Assembly (NCBI GenBank): GCA_016165875.1
Contig: JABBOT010000001.1
Location: forward strand, 15,072,330-15,136,329
Direction: 5' to 3'
DNA: 64,000 nt
DNA from: Acanthopleura granulata
Taxonomy: Eukaryota > Mollusca > Polyplacophora > Chitonida > Chitonidae
The position numbers and the translations under genes are program-made. Positions 39,891-51,768 of this stretch are shown one piece after another (position 1 is the first letter of the stretch; every line of letters starts with the position of its first letter). The notes under the pieces are model-generated. The model saw nothing but the letters and a program-made list of their open reading frames with translations, was not told where the DNA came from and did not search any database.

Positions 39891-41059
39891 ATTCATTACA
39901 TAGAAGGTTACTGCAGTGATAAATCCCTGTCTGAAAGAGCGAGCCTTCATTGCCTCGTCAACTGACCCAGAAAGACATTTTTGGCATCATATATCAAAAC
40001 TTGATAATGTATGTACAGTAATTGTTGGAGTTCATCTATCGCTGACGACTAAGGACGACTGTACATTTTTCTGACATTTTTATCAATGCAGGAAACAATC
40101 CCTGGCAGAGGCTAATTGTAGTTCGTCCCCATTAAAATACACCCCTTTGATATTCACAGGCCAGAATATGTGGAAATCGTTTACTTACAGAAACTGATTT
40201 CTAAAGCCCTATAAAGCCCTCTAAATATATACCATATCAAGAGCACCCCAAAGAGAATTGGTCAGTTGTGGTCCACTTTATATTTTAATATGGTTTTAAA
40301 TTGATTTAAACACTGGACAAACTGACTTACAAGTATCAAAGATGGCATATCACATTAGCTGTGCATGTCACACGCCAAGTTATCTGCTGGAGGTTGTACA
40401 TATAAGAAATTAAACATGATTTTGATTGTATGAGATGCTTGTCTTACAAGAGGATGTACACACGAGGTGTTAAGTCAAGCCTGGCTTCCTGTAGGGAATT
40501 TTAATGTCCACTGTCTGCTTGGGTAATTGATGGCGATAAGTGAAATCCTAGGTTTCTATAGGGCCGTTAGACGGTCTTACTTGAAGTTTACCGAGATCAC
40601 TTGCCCCATACCCCTCCCCAAAATTGCCATTCACACTGAGCTGAGCTTCTGTTTTGGAAAATCATTACATGACATTTGGGCAAGTTCCTCAATTACTTGC
40701 TTCATCCATGAAGTGGACCGTGATCTGATATAAAGTGAGCTAATCTAGAGTTCCACGAACCGATCAATTACTTTTTAACCAGCCTGATTTGCTTTTCCTA
40801 CAACACTTATTCTTGTGTTGAATGTTAAGATAAAGTTGTAGCGATGCGTCTGAAGTTCCTAGATCGGCATCATTACACTTAAGATCAGAGAGAGACATTT
40901 ATACGTGATTTGATAGAAAAATGTAGATTTTTTTCTCGTATTTTTCTAGTTCCCATATTAGTTCCGCTTCCTATCGCCATTCATTTTCCATATTTAGTAT
41001 CATTTACTTCACGACAGGTGAATGTTTCAGAGATCTTGGTGATGGTAGGCAGAAAACCT

Positions 41060-41241
41060 GTTTAAGTAGTCTAAGGTTGGTTGAAGACCACTTTTCTTCC
41101 ACCAGTATATGATCATCATATCTGTACGTTACACATGGAGAAGTTCGTCAATAAGTTGCCACAGGTCACTGGTTTACCTCGTTCATTCAGGTTTGCCCTA
41201 TCCAATATGACGTTAAACAACTATCAAATAAATAAATAAAT
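41060..41241 (+). mobile_element. SINE-type repeat in block A
   Basis: 'gttacacatggagaagttcgtcaataagttgcc' leads to 'caatatgacgttaaacaactatcaaataaataaataaat'. The same insertion is at the same place in block B, so it predates the A/B duplication. Confidence 0.6.
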
Positions 41242-41629
41242 ATGAGAAGTAAGTAGTGAAACAGTTCATCTGGCGAATCGACATAACTGTTCTATTGTCG
41301 CTCACACTGAATATTATCAAACAGGTCGCGTGTCCTTTTTAGATATTTCCAGGGACCGGCTGTTCGTACGGCGATTAAATGTAATACCGAGTTAGAGTTA
41401 GCCTAGGATTAAAACCCTAATAGGCAATTAGCTTCCCCGTTCGTTTCACATCGTTGCTGAAACGTCGTTTGAAGCCGGTATTAGTTAATCGTGCTATTAA
41501 CGTCATCGCTAGTGCCTCGTATCCCACAGTGCACCTTTTTTGTTATCGATTGTCGTCTGCAGTAAACCAAAACGGAGGTCACGTCCATTGTAAAATCGAA
41601 ACGAGAGCGAAATTAAAATTTTATTCAAG

Positions 41630-42142
41630 TGGAAAGGAAATATGTCGCTGACAAATTTTTAGGACACAGAGACATTTTAACATTTTGACCAATGAGAAGG
41701 AAAATCGCTTGTGGGAAGAAATTACAACCGGAGTAAATTCTGTTGGCTATGCTGTACGTACTAGTAAGCAAGTTCGTCACAAGTGGAAAAATATCTAGCA
41801 AACATGAAAGCAAAAGTAGAGTAAGGCGCAGCAGTCGATGAAGAGGACAGGGGTAGGGCTCGCAGACCAGTCATGTGACAACGGCCTAAGCAGGCAGAAA
41901 GTGATCTCCGGACAATGCTTCTTTCAGCGGACTAAATGAAAGCTTTGAAACCATCAGTTCTCAAGGTATGCCTTGCACGAAGAATTTATGATTCCTCAAG
42001 CAAAGAGTAAGATTACACAACAAGACATATGACACATGCAGTACGATGATTTACGCCTTGAAAAGAAGAAACTAAAACTTGAAATTCTAATACTGAAATC
42101 TGATACCAGACTTTCTCTGTCTGATTTATCTGACGAGGAGTA
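41630..42142 (+). pseudogene. Harbinger Myb/SANT-like DNA-binding protein, broken
   Basis: A translated segment reads TNEKENRLWEEITTGVNSVG and RTSKQVRHKWKN, the trihelix-like signature of the second Harbinger protein. Stop codons follow, and the end shows KKLKLEILILKSDTRLSLSD. Confidence 0.7.
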
Positions 42143-43879
42143 GGAATTCTGATTGATTGTTTCATTATTGTTTAATGTCACACTCAAGAAAATGTCACTT
42201 ATACAATGGCTGCAAGCTTCATGAATGGATGTAACCAAAGACATTTGGCAAGTTACTGATGAAGTTTTCCTAAAACTCGTATGTGTTTCTTATTTTTATA
42301 GTACATGTAGATGTATATACATTTAGTCTTCCTGCATATGTTTAAGTAAATATTTCGACTTATTATTATTACTTACTTATTATTCCGAGCAATTACTAAA
42401 TGCTCGGAAAATTAGAAAATACTTACATGCTCAACATTGAATGCCTGGATAGCGTATTAATGTATCATAAATGTATATTCTTTACCCAGAGTGAAAAATT
42501 ATAAACTGTCAATTAGTAATCATCGTCAGGGAATAAATCGGATAGATATGACTTCCAATAATCATATATAAACTGTCAACTAGTATGAGTTGAAGCAGTG
42601 ACCATGTGTCTCAAGTTTTAAGAAAAATGTATGTACATCAAAAAGCACAAAATATAAACACGTCTGTGACACATACGTCAAATAATGTATTGTGCTATTT
42701 GAAAAAAAAATGACTACTTATTCATATGGAATTAGTACATGTTAAACACAATATTTATGTTAAAAGTACATGTGTAATCATCAGGGTAATTCAGTTTGAC
42801 TTTCAGGTATTTGGGAGGCTCTTGTTTCTAGCAGAGTGACAAAAGTAATTTCCCTTTGTATAATCGGTTCAAAGCAAATAAGTGTTACATTTCCAAAAGA
42901 GAGTATATATGTCTAAAAGCAATTGGGTTTAGCAGTTTTACCTTAAGTCTGTTATTTACAGGTTTATACAGGATTGTATTGTGTCATACTGTGTAAACAT
43001 GCTGTCTATTGACTATGCGTATGGAATTTATATATACACGAAGTTTGTTCACGCTGTTATAGGCCCGTACGTTTACCTGAAAAGAAATTTTGGGTGTAAG
43101 CCAAAAACCAATGTTTTGAAATTCAATAAGGATTAACATGCATGCATTTTCTTATAGGAGGTTATATTGAGTGGCACGTCCTTTTCCATTCTATATGTAT
43201 TTATATGTTTAACTTTGCGAGAAAAATACATGAATACCACAAATATGGAATACTAAGAAGTATGTACTGATGGGTTTTACATGAACATGTATTAATTTAT
43301 ACATTCCAACATTGTAACAACAATCATTACATTGCTTTAAAAACTCTGAACACTTTCATTTAGATAGTTTAATACTTTGTAGACGTAAATGAGTAGTAAG
43401 GTCTCAACTAGGAAAATGCACCAGGCTGGTGTTAAAAAGAAACTAGATATAAGTTCCTTGTGCAATACTTTCTTTACTCTTGGCTTATGACTTGCATTAC
43501 CTTCTTTTTGGACAAAAAGTAAGACAACCAAAAATGGAAGATAACACTTTTAGTCAGCAAGCTCATTCGCCTAAATCACTGTTGGAGGGGTATATTACAA
43601 TATTCTGGAAAAAGAATTCCTTTTGATATTCATAATAATAATGATATTTAGGCGTAGCTATTTTGAAGCATCACAAAAATATTAGCATAGATTTTATGCA
43701 CGTACCATTCTAATCAGCCCGAAAAACAACTTAAAATAAATAGTTTTGACACACACAATGTGACTGAAACGCCATCTTTTGGACAATGCGTGCAAATGTG
43801 ACATATTACTATATCCATCAGGATTAATCCTTCATATACAAAAATTAAATATAAACACTGGAAATATTGATCATTCAGA

Positions 43880-45152
43880 TCTCCAGAATAGTTAGCATCT
43901 GGATGCTCTTCCTATGCCCCTGTGTTATCATCCACATCGGGTTCACCAAGCCGCTTTGCAAAATTGTGCAGAGCAGCACATGCCCCAACAATAAGGCATA
44001 CCTTTTTCAGGAGTCATTCGAACTTTTTTTAAATGATAAAATTTAGTTCTATTTTTTTAAAAAAAGATTTATTTATTTATTGGCGGCTGAAAGGCCTTTA
44101 ATAAAAATGTTTTTATACTGTTCCATCAGTTATATTGTGCCGTTATGTTTTTATTCATTCTAACCTATATGTAAGACAAAACGTAAAGCACATTGTTACC
44201 TCTGTGTGCAGAACGTGAAACCACCTTTTCTATTGCCCAAATGTCCTTTCAGTAATACATCGTGTCCTCCTATGTGATGAGTTGGACTTCCTCGGAGGAC
44301 AGTCAGTGGGATTGAGGTATGGTGTCATTAGGAATGGTCGCAGAGCATACCCATTGTCCCCAGTTAAAATGCCATCATCCAGGGTGCGGTGTGTCTCCGA
44401 TATGTGCACAGCTGCAACATCCTAAAAACATGACTGTCGTGAGTGGCACCAGGCCATTTGACCACTACATCAATGAATAGACCTAACTTGGATATGTTTG
44501 TTTTTCTTTCTTGATTTCATTTATTTATTTATTTTTTTCGTGGAGAAGGGGGACATTTAACAAACAGTAACATTTTAGGCTGAATTAATTCATATGTTTG
44601 ATAAATAAAAATTGATACAAAGTAAGTTTGTACATTTATGCACATTTATATTTAACTGTATCTTGGGTGAGACACAATGTTAGTTTGAATTCATATTAGC
44701 CTAATACTCTTCAGTCATAGAAGTAATAATTTCTCCTCACCCTCTGGAAGATATTTCAGTTGTAAATAATAAATGAGGGTGGGCTTGTTTGGCTTTATAC
44801 CAAATAAACCAAGCTCTGCAGCTTGGTTAAAAAAAAATGTGACGTGGGCCATCTCAGAGATGGATATGAACTTCGATCGCACACACGCAATACAGCCTCC
44901 CTGACCATTTCGATACAGAAGAGCGCCGATGGCGTAAAATCGTAATGCAACGAGAACCTGCGGCGTTGCCGTCAGTGCATGGTGCATACGGCGAGGATGT
45001 CGGTCAATATTGGGAAGAACTAGCCGAGTGATGTATTCTCGTGATGATTTTTTGTAACGATAACGGACCTTCAGCTCTTCGTCTGAAAAATCATTTAGAG
45101 GATCCATATGGACCCGAAATTCTCGAACTCTTCGTACTCTTTGGATGTTCAA
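43880..45152 (-). pseudogene. Harbinger DDE transposase (HARBI1-like), broken
   Basis: In order on the minus strand: DPLNDFSDEELKVRYRYKKS and ALTATPQVLVALRFYAIGAL at the N-terminus; VVVKWPGATHDSHVF with the first catalytic Asp (about 44,475-44,425); a frameshift; ILTGDNGYALRPFLMTPYLN with the second Asp (about 44,375-44,315); ITERTFG with the Glu, then a stop (about 44,240); and CAALHNFAKRLGEPD near 43,940. Frameshifts and stops make it inactive. Confidence 0.88.
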
Positions 45153-45350
45153 AGTGCGTGGCGCAACGTTTGATTAATCTCTCGATAAACTACCTCCATA
45201 GGTGTATTAACTTTGATAGGCGATTAGCGTTATTTAATCGTGGGCTAATGCTAATCGTCGTACGAGCAACGGGTGATAACTTTTAATCGGGGCTTGTAAT
45301 TTAATCTTGGATTAGAACTAACAGATGTTTAATCTCCGTACGAACACGCC

Positions 45351-46130
45351 ATGCTTAACCAGGACCAAAATTAAGCTGTCCAACCCCGGATCACAAGAAT
45401 CGAGCACGCTGTATCCAAGACTTCGAAGGTTAGGGCTCTAAAGGTTTCATTATACGTCCAAAACAAGAATGTCTGGTAAAAGTGTTGTGTAAAGGTACCA
45501 CTATCTGAGAGGAAAAATCATAAACAAATGCCTTGTTCAACTCTCAGACAGCGACAGACGTTACACAAGATAAAACAAAAAACACGAAGACGCTTGAATA
45601 AGTACAATATGTATGTTTGAACAAAACAGTACAGATAATTACAAAATCTATAGTTTCTTAATGATACAAGTATCCAAACCAAAGGCATCCAAAGGCAAGT
45701 CAGCCCACGTAAATATAGAATCCACAATTCACGGGAATGAAAGCCGATATCTCTAAATCCCACAAAATCTTTCTAAGTGGACGAGAGTAAATATCACTGC
45801 GCTCAAGTGGACTTAAACAAAAGACTGCGAGCTTTACAACTTCGTCGTTCACATTTATAGACTACCGTCAAGAAAATTAGCCTATTCTGAGAAAGTTCTG
45901 AAAAGAAAATTCTGGTTGGTTTGATCGTAAACATGTTTACAACATGGGTTCATCTTTCCAGAATGTACGCACTATGTACAATGAAACGGAACCCATAAAC
46001 AAGGAAGCCTCGAGAACACGCCACTGAATTCCAGAGCCGTCTACAATGTACACACAGGGGAAAACGTAGGTCAGAAACTGACCCTGTTAGCTCAAATACA
46101 AATAAAAAAAGAATACAATACAATATTTTA
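45351..46130 (-). mobile_element. 0.8-kb LTR-like dispersed repeat, copy 2 (inverted)
   Basis: It is the inverted partner of 31,651-32,465, with the TATA-like box at 45,852-45,859 on the minus strand. One end directly abuts the PIF/Harbinger terminus at 45,350, suggesting the transposon inserted at the edge of this repeat. Confidence 0.6.
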
Positions 46131-46918
46131 AAGACAGGGTTCGTAACACCATTGAGACCAGAGGGGGCATCTATATTAATGTACGCACTGGTGAGTATCA
46201 GAACGTGTCAGCGATGGCTCGGGATTCTCTCTAAATTTGTTAGGATCGTCTTCTAACTGTGATCGTATTTTTTACTGTTGCAGATTAAACCACCCCTCCC
46301 CTCCACCCCCACGGCTATGTGAACGTCAATGTATTAAACGTCACTGACGTAGTAATACCAAAGTAACGTGTTGTCATCACATGGAATAAACAGCACGAAG
46401 TTACAGTGACATCCAGAAGACTGAAATATTCTGCTGCCAGTTCGGATAACAACTGAGACGTATGACGTTGTTCGATTTGGGCTGGCATTGATGTCACTTC
46501 ATTGCTGCCTCTCGCTATGACGCGGATCTCAATTTGAACCTCACAGTGGGCAGAACCGTTATTTTGATACAAAGATGCTTCGATAATCGTAAATAAAGAA
46601 TTCTAGCTATTGCTGCCATTTTTTGTCAGCCAACGTAAGGCACTGTGCATGTCTCAGATCTTCTCCCGAAAGGGTCTGTGGGGAAGGTCTTCAAATATTT
46701 AGGGATGCAAATTGTTGGTAGTTTGATGACATAAGAGTAATGTTTAAATGTATTATTGCATAATACCCACATTTATGCGTTGCAAATTTCCCTTATGATT
46801 TGTTCTGCATTAGGCCCAGACCCGCATTCATGTTATCATACATGTAAGTGCAGGACTATTCCATGTTAATTGCTGACAAATTAAGAAGCGATATAAGTTT
46901 GGATAATTGCCAAACTTT

Positions 46919-46930
46919 GCATATATACGC
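46919..46930 (+). promoter_or_regulatory. TATA-like box of gene B
   Basis: 'gcatatatacgc' lies about 83 bp before the gene B start codon. Confidence 0.5.
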
Positions 46931-47003
46931 TGTGGCTACTGAGTTTTGACAACTTACTTTCGAAAGTGTGACAGTAGTTCGGGCTCACTACCAGTGTTTC
47001 AAC

Positions 47004-49419
47004 ATGTCTTCTGCTGCCTCAATGCTACTGGTTATATCGACTCTCGTCTTGTTGGCTTCCCAAGGACTGGCTGCAAGAGGTTTGTTCTCTTCGTTTTAGT
47101 ATAATGCTGATGGTCGTGTGAGAAAAATCACAAGCTGTGTATTTTTCTTCCTAAATCTCTAAATACGAGTATTTCAAGCCACGCAAATATTTAGTTTCTA
47201 TATATGTATTCCTGAGTTACTATTTGTTAATTCGACGCCTAGGTTTGAAATTGAAATTTGAATTTTGTCAGTTATGGGGGATCTCTGCAAGGTCTAGGTG
47301 AGTTGAGCAGTTCACAGCAACTCAGATTTGACCAGCCACGGTAATTGTGGGCAGACCGTATGTGAAGCATGTCCCAAGTCTCATATTTGACCAAGCACGT
47401 TAAATGACATTCAGCTACATGCTAAGCCTAGTGAAGTCGTTGCAGGTGCAGCATGTAGCTGGACTTCAAGATCAGATTTCACCAAGCCAATCTTTGTGTG
47501 TGAAGTACGCAAATGGACCTGATGTTTTAAGAGAAAATTCTAAATTTGTACATTCACAGAATACGTAAATGAACCTTAGATTTATTTAGATCTAATAATC
47601 ATGGTACTTCCGATACCGCGCTCTTCTAGTTACGTGAAACAGTTCTTGTGTAATCTGACACGACGCGCGCCTAGTCATAGGTGTCAAATAGGCTTATTCG
47701 TTCTTTGAATGGCTCAATGTTGCTTGGAAAAGAGACTGCGCGGAAGCACAAAGGCAAAGCTACAAGTTTTTCAGCTCTCAGGGGTCCGTTTTCTGCAGTA
47801 TGTATCGTTGTGCCAGTTACGTTTGACATAACTTACACCCAGTTTGTAAAATGGGCTCCAAAACATCTGAATATGTTGGAGAAAGCATTAGTACCAAAAC
47901 TAGCTTGTTTTCGCCTGTACTTTCCTGGACCCACCGCACAGTGGTGCGGGATTGATTCAACAGTCGGTTCGGTTCGAGCTTTCTAGCACTTCTTCCTTTT
48001 CAGAGGAAAATGAATATAAAATCGTGAGAGATTTTTCGAAGAGATCACGGTTTCCTTCCACAAATCGTTGCTTTCCATGATAAGACAGTGTGATGATGAT
48101 TTTGAACCGAGGCTGAAACTCGCCTGAATCATTAGGAAACACCCTATATGTCGTAAGTTTTCAGATGTCAGAAGTGAAAAATTCTATAACGTTAAGCAAC
48201 AATCAAACGAACACATAAATAAACTGAATGTTTTGAAATCACGTCTTTCTAGTCATGTGAAAAACTGTACAGATTTTAATTTTTAAATTAAAACCATAAG
48301 GAAGTAATTGCATTGTTAATGTCATAATCTTTCTGCAGAATGTAAGGTAGCCCCTCAAAAATCCGGTCTTGTGCATTTCGTGAGATGTGTACATCCACAT
48401 GCTTATAATATGAAATAATTGGAACTTTGACCTAAATTGATGTCTGAAACCATGTTGCAACATCCGTGTTTTGTTTTCCTTTCAAAGACCACTGCGTCGT
48501 TCAAGGAAACGTGCGAAGATTGAACGAGGAATGGATTCAGGATGGTAAACTCTGCCGTTGTAGTGCCCCAGTGAGGCTGCCGTTTGCCGGGAGTCGACAG
48601 ACCTCTTCGGACGCTAAGGCATCCTGCTTGTACAACGGTGAGCACGACATTTGGTAAAGAAGAAAGCTAAGACATCAGAGAGGAAAAGAAACGTCATTAA
48701 TTCTCCAAAAAAGGTTTTTCCTATGACCAGTAATAAAGTCAGAATCACTTTTGAAATAATAAGAATGAATGAATGATTATAGCTTAACGTCAAATTGGCA
48801 ATGTTTCATCCATACCTTGGCGATTATGTAAGTGGTCATGTGTCAACTGACCTCTTGCTTTGGGTCAATCATGTTGCCTCCGTTTTAAATAGTCCAAACG
48901 AGAGCTCAGTTCCATTATTTCTGTTTGGACTGATAGACCACTAATGCAATGAGTGTTCACACATCTTTCCAAAACATAAAATTACCAAACGTTTACATCG
49001 CCCTTGGTGTCCATTAGTTTGGGATTTTTGACACGAATAATTTTTATTTAGGCATATTTGCTCCTATTATTTTCTCTCTTAGTTAAAGCCTAGACATATC
49101 TGTGTGACACGTGGAACAGTTGGAAATTTATGAAATACATTAACTCCCATAGGTTCCTGTCACAAGAATTCATGGGTCAGGTTAAAGAAGATCACTTAAG
49201 ATCGAACAGGAAGCATTTAACATTTATACATGGTGATGTTTTACAGGTTGTCCTGATTTTACCAGAATGCTGTTGATCGCAGAAGGCGGAACCTTCTCTC
49301 AAAATGGTCGTCCATGTGTGTGCAAGAAGGGCTCGAGCATGCATCACACAAAAACTGTGCTCTACCACGGCAGTTGTGATGACCTCGACGGAGATAAATA
49401 CGAGATCATATTTGATTGA
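47004..49419 (+). CDS. Gene B: small secreted eight-cysteine protein (132 aa)
   Basis: Exons are 47,004-47,079, 48,488-48,637 and 49,247-49,419, all introns in phase 1. The signal peptide is MSSAASMLLVISTLVLLASQ then GLAAR. Exon 2 differs from gene A by four bases and one residue (NVRRLNEEW against NMRRLNEEW). Exon 3 is more different: GGTFSQNGRPCVCKKGSSMH and SCDDLDGDKYEIIFD-stop. All eight cysteines, the GxxCxC cores and the terminal KYEIIFD are kept. Splice sites and TATA-like box are intact, so the gene looks functional. Confidence 0.85.
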
Positions 49420-49472
49420 GATAGATTCCAACAGATTCAAACAATCCCACCATCTTCATGTAAGCAAAAGGA

Positions 49473-49478
49473 AATAAA
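49473..49478 (+). terminator. Polyadenylation signal of gene B
   Basis: AATAAA lies 54 bp after the stop codon. Confidence 0.7.
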
Positions 49479-49704
49479 GAGGATATCGGAATACAAGAGT
49501 TTGAGCTGAATTCATGCAAGTGATTGTTAAATGAAAGGCTTCCTGGGAAGCAACGTGACAATACGTAAACGTTGATGGATGCTAGCAGAGATAGTGGTAC
49601 ATGATTGTGAACAGAGGAAAACAAAGGTTAACAATACATTTTTAAAGGTGTTAATATGGTTTTGCTATTGTGTGTGCGGCAAAGATAAACTTATTTATGT
49701 ACGG

Positions 49705-49945
49705 GATTGATGCTATACGGCGTATTCAAGAAAATTTCGCTATTAGTAAGACAAGTGTCCAGTTCATGGAATGGGTAAGCCAGCAATTCTGACCCCCGTT
49801 GTTGCACCTGACCAGGTATCTGGCAAACCTCCTGACGTAAGTCCACAATCGAGTTAGTCAAGGGTGGATTTGAACACACGTCCCTGTTCGCCAAGGGCTG
49901 TGGTTTGAAAACAAGTGGGATAGGCAACTGACCATTGCAATCAGA
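49705..49945 (-). mobile_element. Old tRNA-like SINE downstream of gene B
   Basis: It is the counterpart of 39,650-39,890; the B-box form tgttcaaatcc is better preserved here. Confidence 0.55.
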
Positions 49946-51021
49946 TCATTCATTACATGGCACTTCACCGATTAGGCCCTGTCTGAAAGAGCGAGTCTTC
50001 ATTGCCTCGTCAACTGACCCAGAAAGAAATTTTTGGCAGCACATATCAGAACATCATAATGTATGTACAATAATTGTTGGGGTTCATCTAAGGACGACTG
50101 TACAAAATGGGACATTTACGTTCCAAGGAGACTAACAAACAGGACACGGGAAACAATGACTAGTATAGGCTAATTGTAGTTCGTCCCCATTACAATACAT
50201 ACCTTTGACATTCACAGGCCAGAATATGTGGAAATCATTTAAGTACAGAAACTGATCGGGCATACTGAAGCCCACTGAACCTTAATACAGGCCCTAACAA
50301 GGGCACTCCAAGCATAATTGGTCAGTTGTGGTCCATATTGTATTTTAATATGATTGCAAATTGATTTAAACACTATACAAAACTGACGTTTAAGTAACTG
50401 AACAAGATTTTGTGGATATAAGATGTTTGTCTTACAAAAGTCAACCCTAGCCTCTTATGGGAAATTATGATTCCACTGTCCATCGTAGGTTTCTCTAGGG
50501 CCGTTAGGCGGTCTTACTTGAAGTTTACCGAGATCACTTTCCTCCCCCACCCACCCGGCGAAAAAAGAAAAAAATTGTCATCGACACTGTGCTCAGGTTC
50601 TGGGTTCCAAAATTATTACATGACATTTGGGCAAGTTCCTCAATTACTTGCTTCATCCATGAAGTGGACCGTGATCTGATATAAAGTGAGCTAATCTAGA
50701 GTTCCATGAACCGATCATCTACCTTTTAACCAGCCGGGTTTGCTTTTCCTACAACATTTATTCTCCTGTTGAATAAAGGTGTAGCGATGCGTCTGAAGTT
50801 CCTAGATCGGCATCATCACACGTCCAGATCAGAGAGAGACATTTATACGTGATCTGTTAGAAATATGTAGGTTTTTTCTCGTATTTTTCTAGTCCCCATA
50901 CTAGTTCCGCTTCCTATCGCCATTCATTTTCCACATTACCATTTACTTGACGGCAGGTGAATGTTTCAGAGGTCTTGGTGACGGTAGGCAGCAAGCCTGT
51001 TTGAGTAGTCTAAGGTTGGTT

Positions 51022-51181
51022 GAAGACCACTTTTCTTCCACCAGTATATGATCACCATATCTGTACGTTACACATGGAGAAGTTCTTCAGTAAGTTGCCA
51101 CAGGTCACTGGTTTACCTCGTTCATTCAGGTTTGCCACATCCAATATGACGTTAAGCAACAATCAAATAAATAAATAAATA
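51022..51181 (+). mobile_element. SINE-type repeat in block B
   Basis: It is the orthologous copy of the element at 41,060-41,241, with the same 3' (aata)n tail after 'gacgttaagcaacaatc'. Confidence 0.6.
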
Positions 51182-51710
51182 TGAGAAGTAAGTAGTGAAG
51201 CAGTCCATCTGGAGAATCCACATAACTGTTCTATTGTTGCTCACACTGAATATTATCAAACAGGTCTCGCATCCTTTCAAGATATTTCCAGCAGTTCAGG
51301 TGTCCAGGTTGACGTTTAGCTGTTTTACATGCGGCGTCTTTGGCAGAGGGCCTGTTACAGACACATAGGTTTGTTTGTCTGACGTTTGTAATGTTAATTA
51401 AAAACGCAGAAAAAATATTAGCGTTCAGGCGGGTATATGTTTTATGACTATCTCTTAATATAAACTAAATAATAAAATTCGTAGAGGAATCTCTGTGTAG
51501 TGGTTGGCGAATGCGGCCTATCGTCAGCTTACTTCAGTTAGCGTTTTATTCTAACTGCTATTATTTCTATCTGTATATGCTTTCCGTAGTAGGTCATTGG
51601 ATATTTACCGATGTAAACCGTGGGAGTTACGTGTTAATCGTCGACAAATTACTAAACGACATAATCGGGGCAAATTTGCCATACTATTTTTTGCCTCATT
51701 ATTATAGGAC

Positions 51711-51720
51711 TATATATACT
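51711..51720 (+). promoter_or_regulatory. TATA-like box of gene C
   Basis: 'tatatatact' lies about 55 bp before the gene C start codon; upstream sequence otherwise differs from A and B. Confidence 0.5.
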
Positions 51721-51768
51721 ATGGCTATTGAGATCTCACAGCTTACTTTCCGGTACCAACCTTACAAC

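Larger units (their letters stand above)
36170..41355 (+). repeat. Segmental duplication, block A
   Basis: It is collinear and highly similar to 46,360-51,295, from 'gttgtcatcacatggaataa' to 'gatatttccag'. It contains gene A, its introns, the old SINE and the SINE-type repeat. Compared with B it has an extra tandem copy in intron 1 and an extra partial exon 3. Confidence 0.93.
41358..45350. mobile_element. Decayed PIF/Harbinger DNA transposon
   Basis: Inverted ends 'ggctgttcgtacggcgattaaat' (left) and the reverse complement of the right end, 'ggcgtgttcgtacggagattaaac', bound ~4.0 kb. Inside are the two genes typical of this superfamily, facing each other: a Myb/SANT-like gene (+) and a DDE nuclease (-), both broken. 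About 1.7 kb between them (42,145-43,880) has no recognisable content. The usual 3-bp target duplication is not clear. Confidence 0.85.
46360..51295 (+). repeat. Segmental duplication, block B
   Basis: It is the second copy of the block, in the same orientation, and contains gene B. It has about 110 bp of extra sequence near 46,441-46,555 that block A lacks. Confidence 0.93.

Noticed and set aside
45518..45763. 81-codon minus-strand frame
   Set aside because: It lies inside the LTR-like repeat, and the matching region at 31,855-32,058 does not keep a consistent protein.
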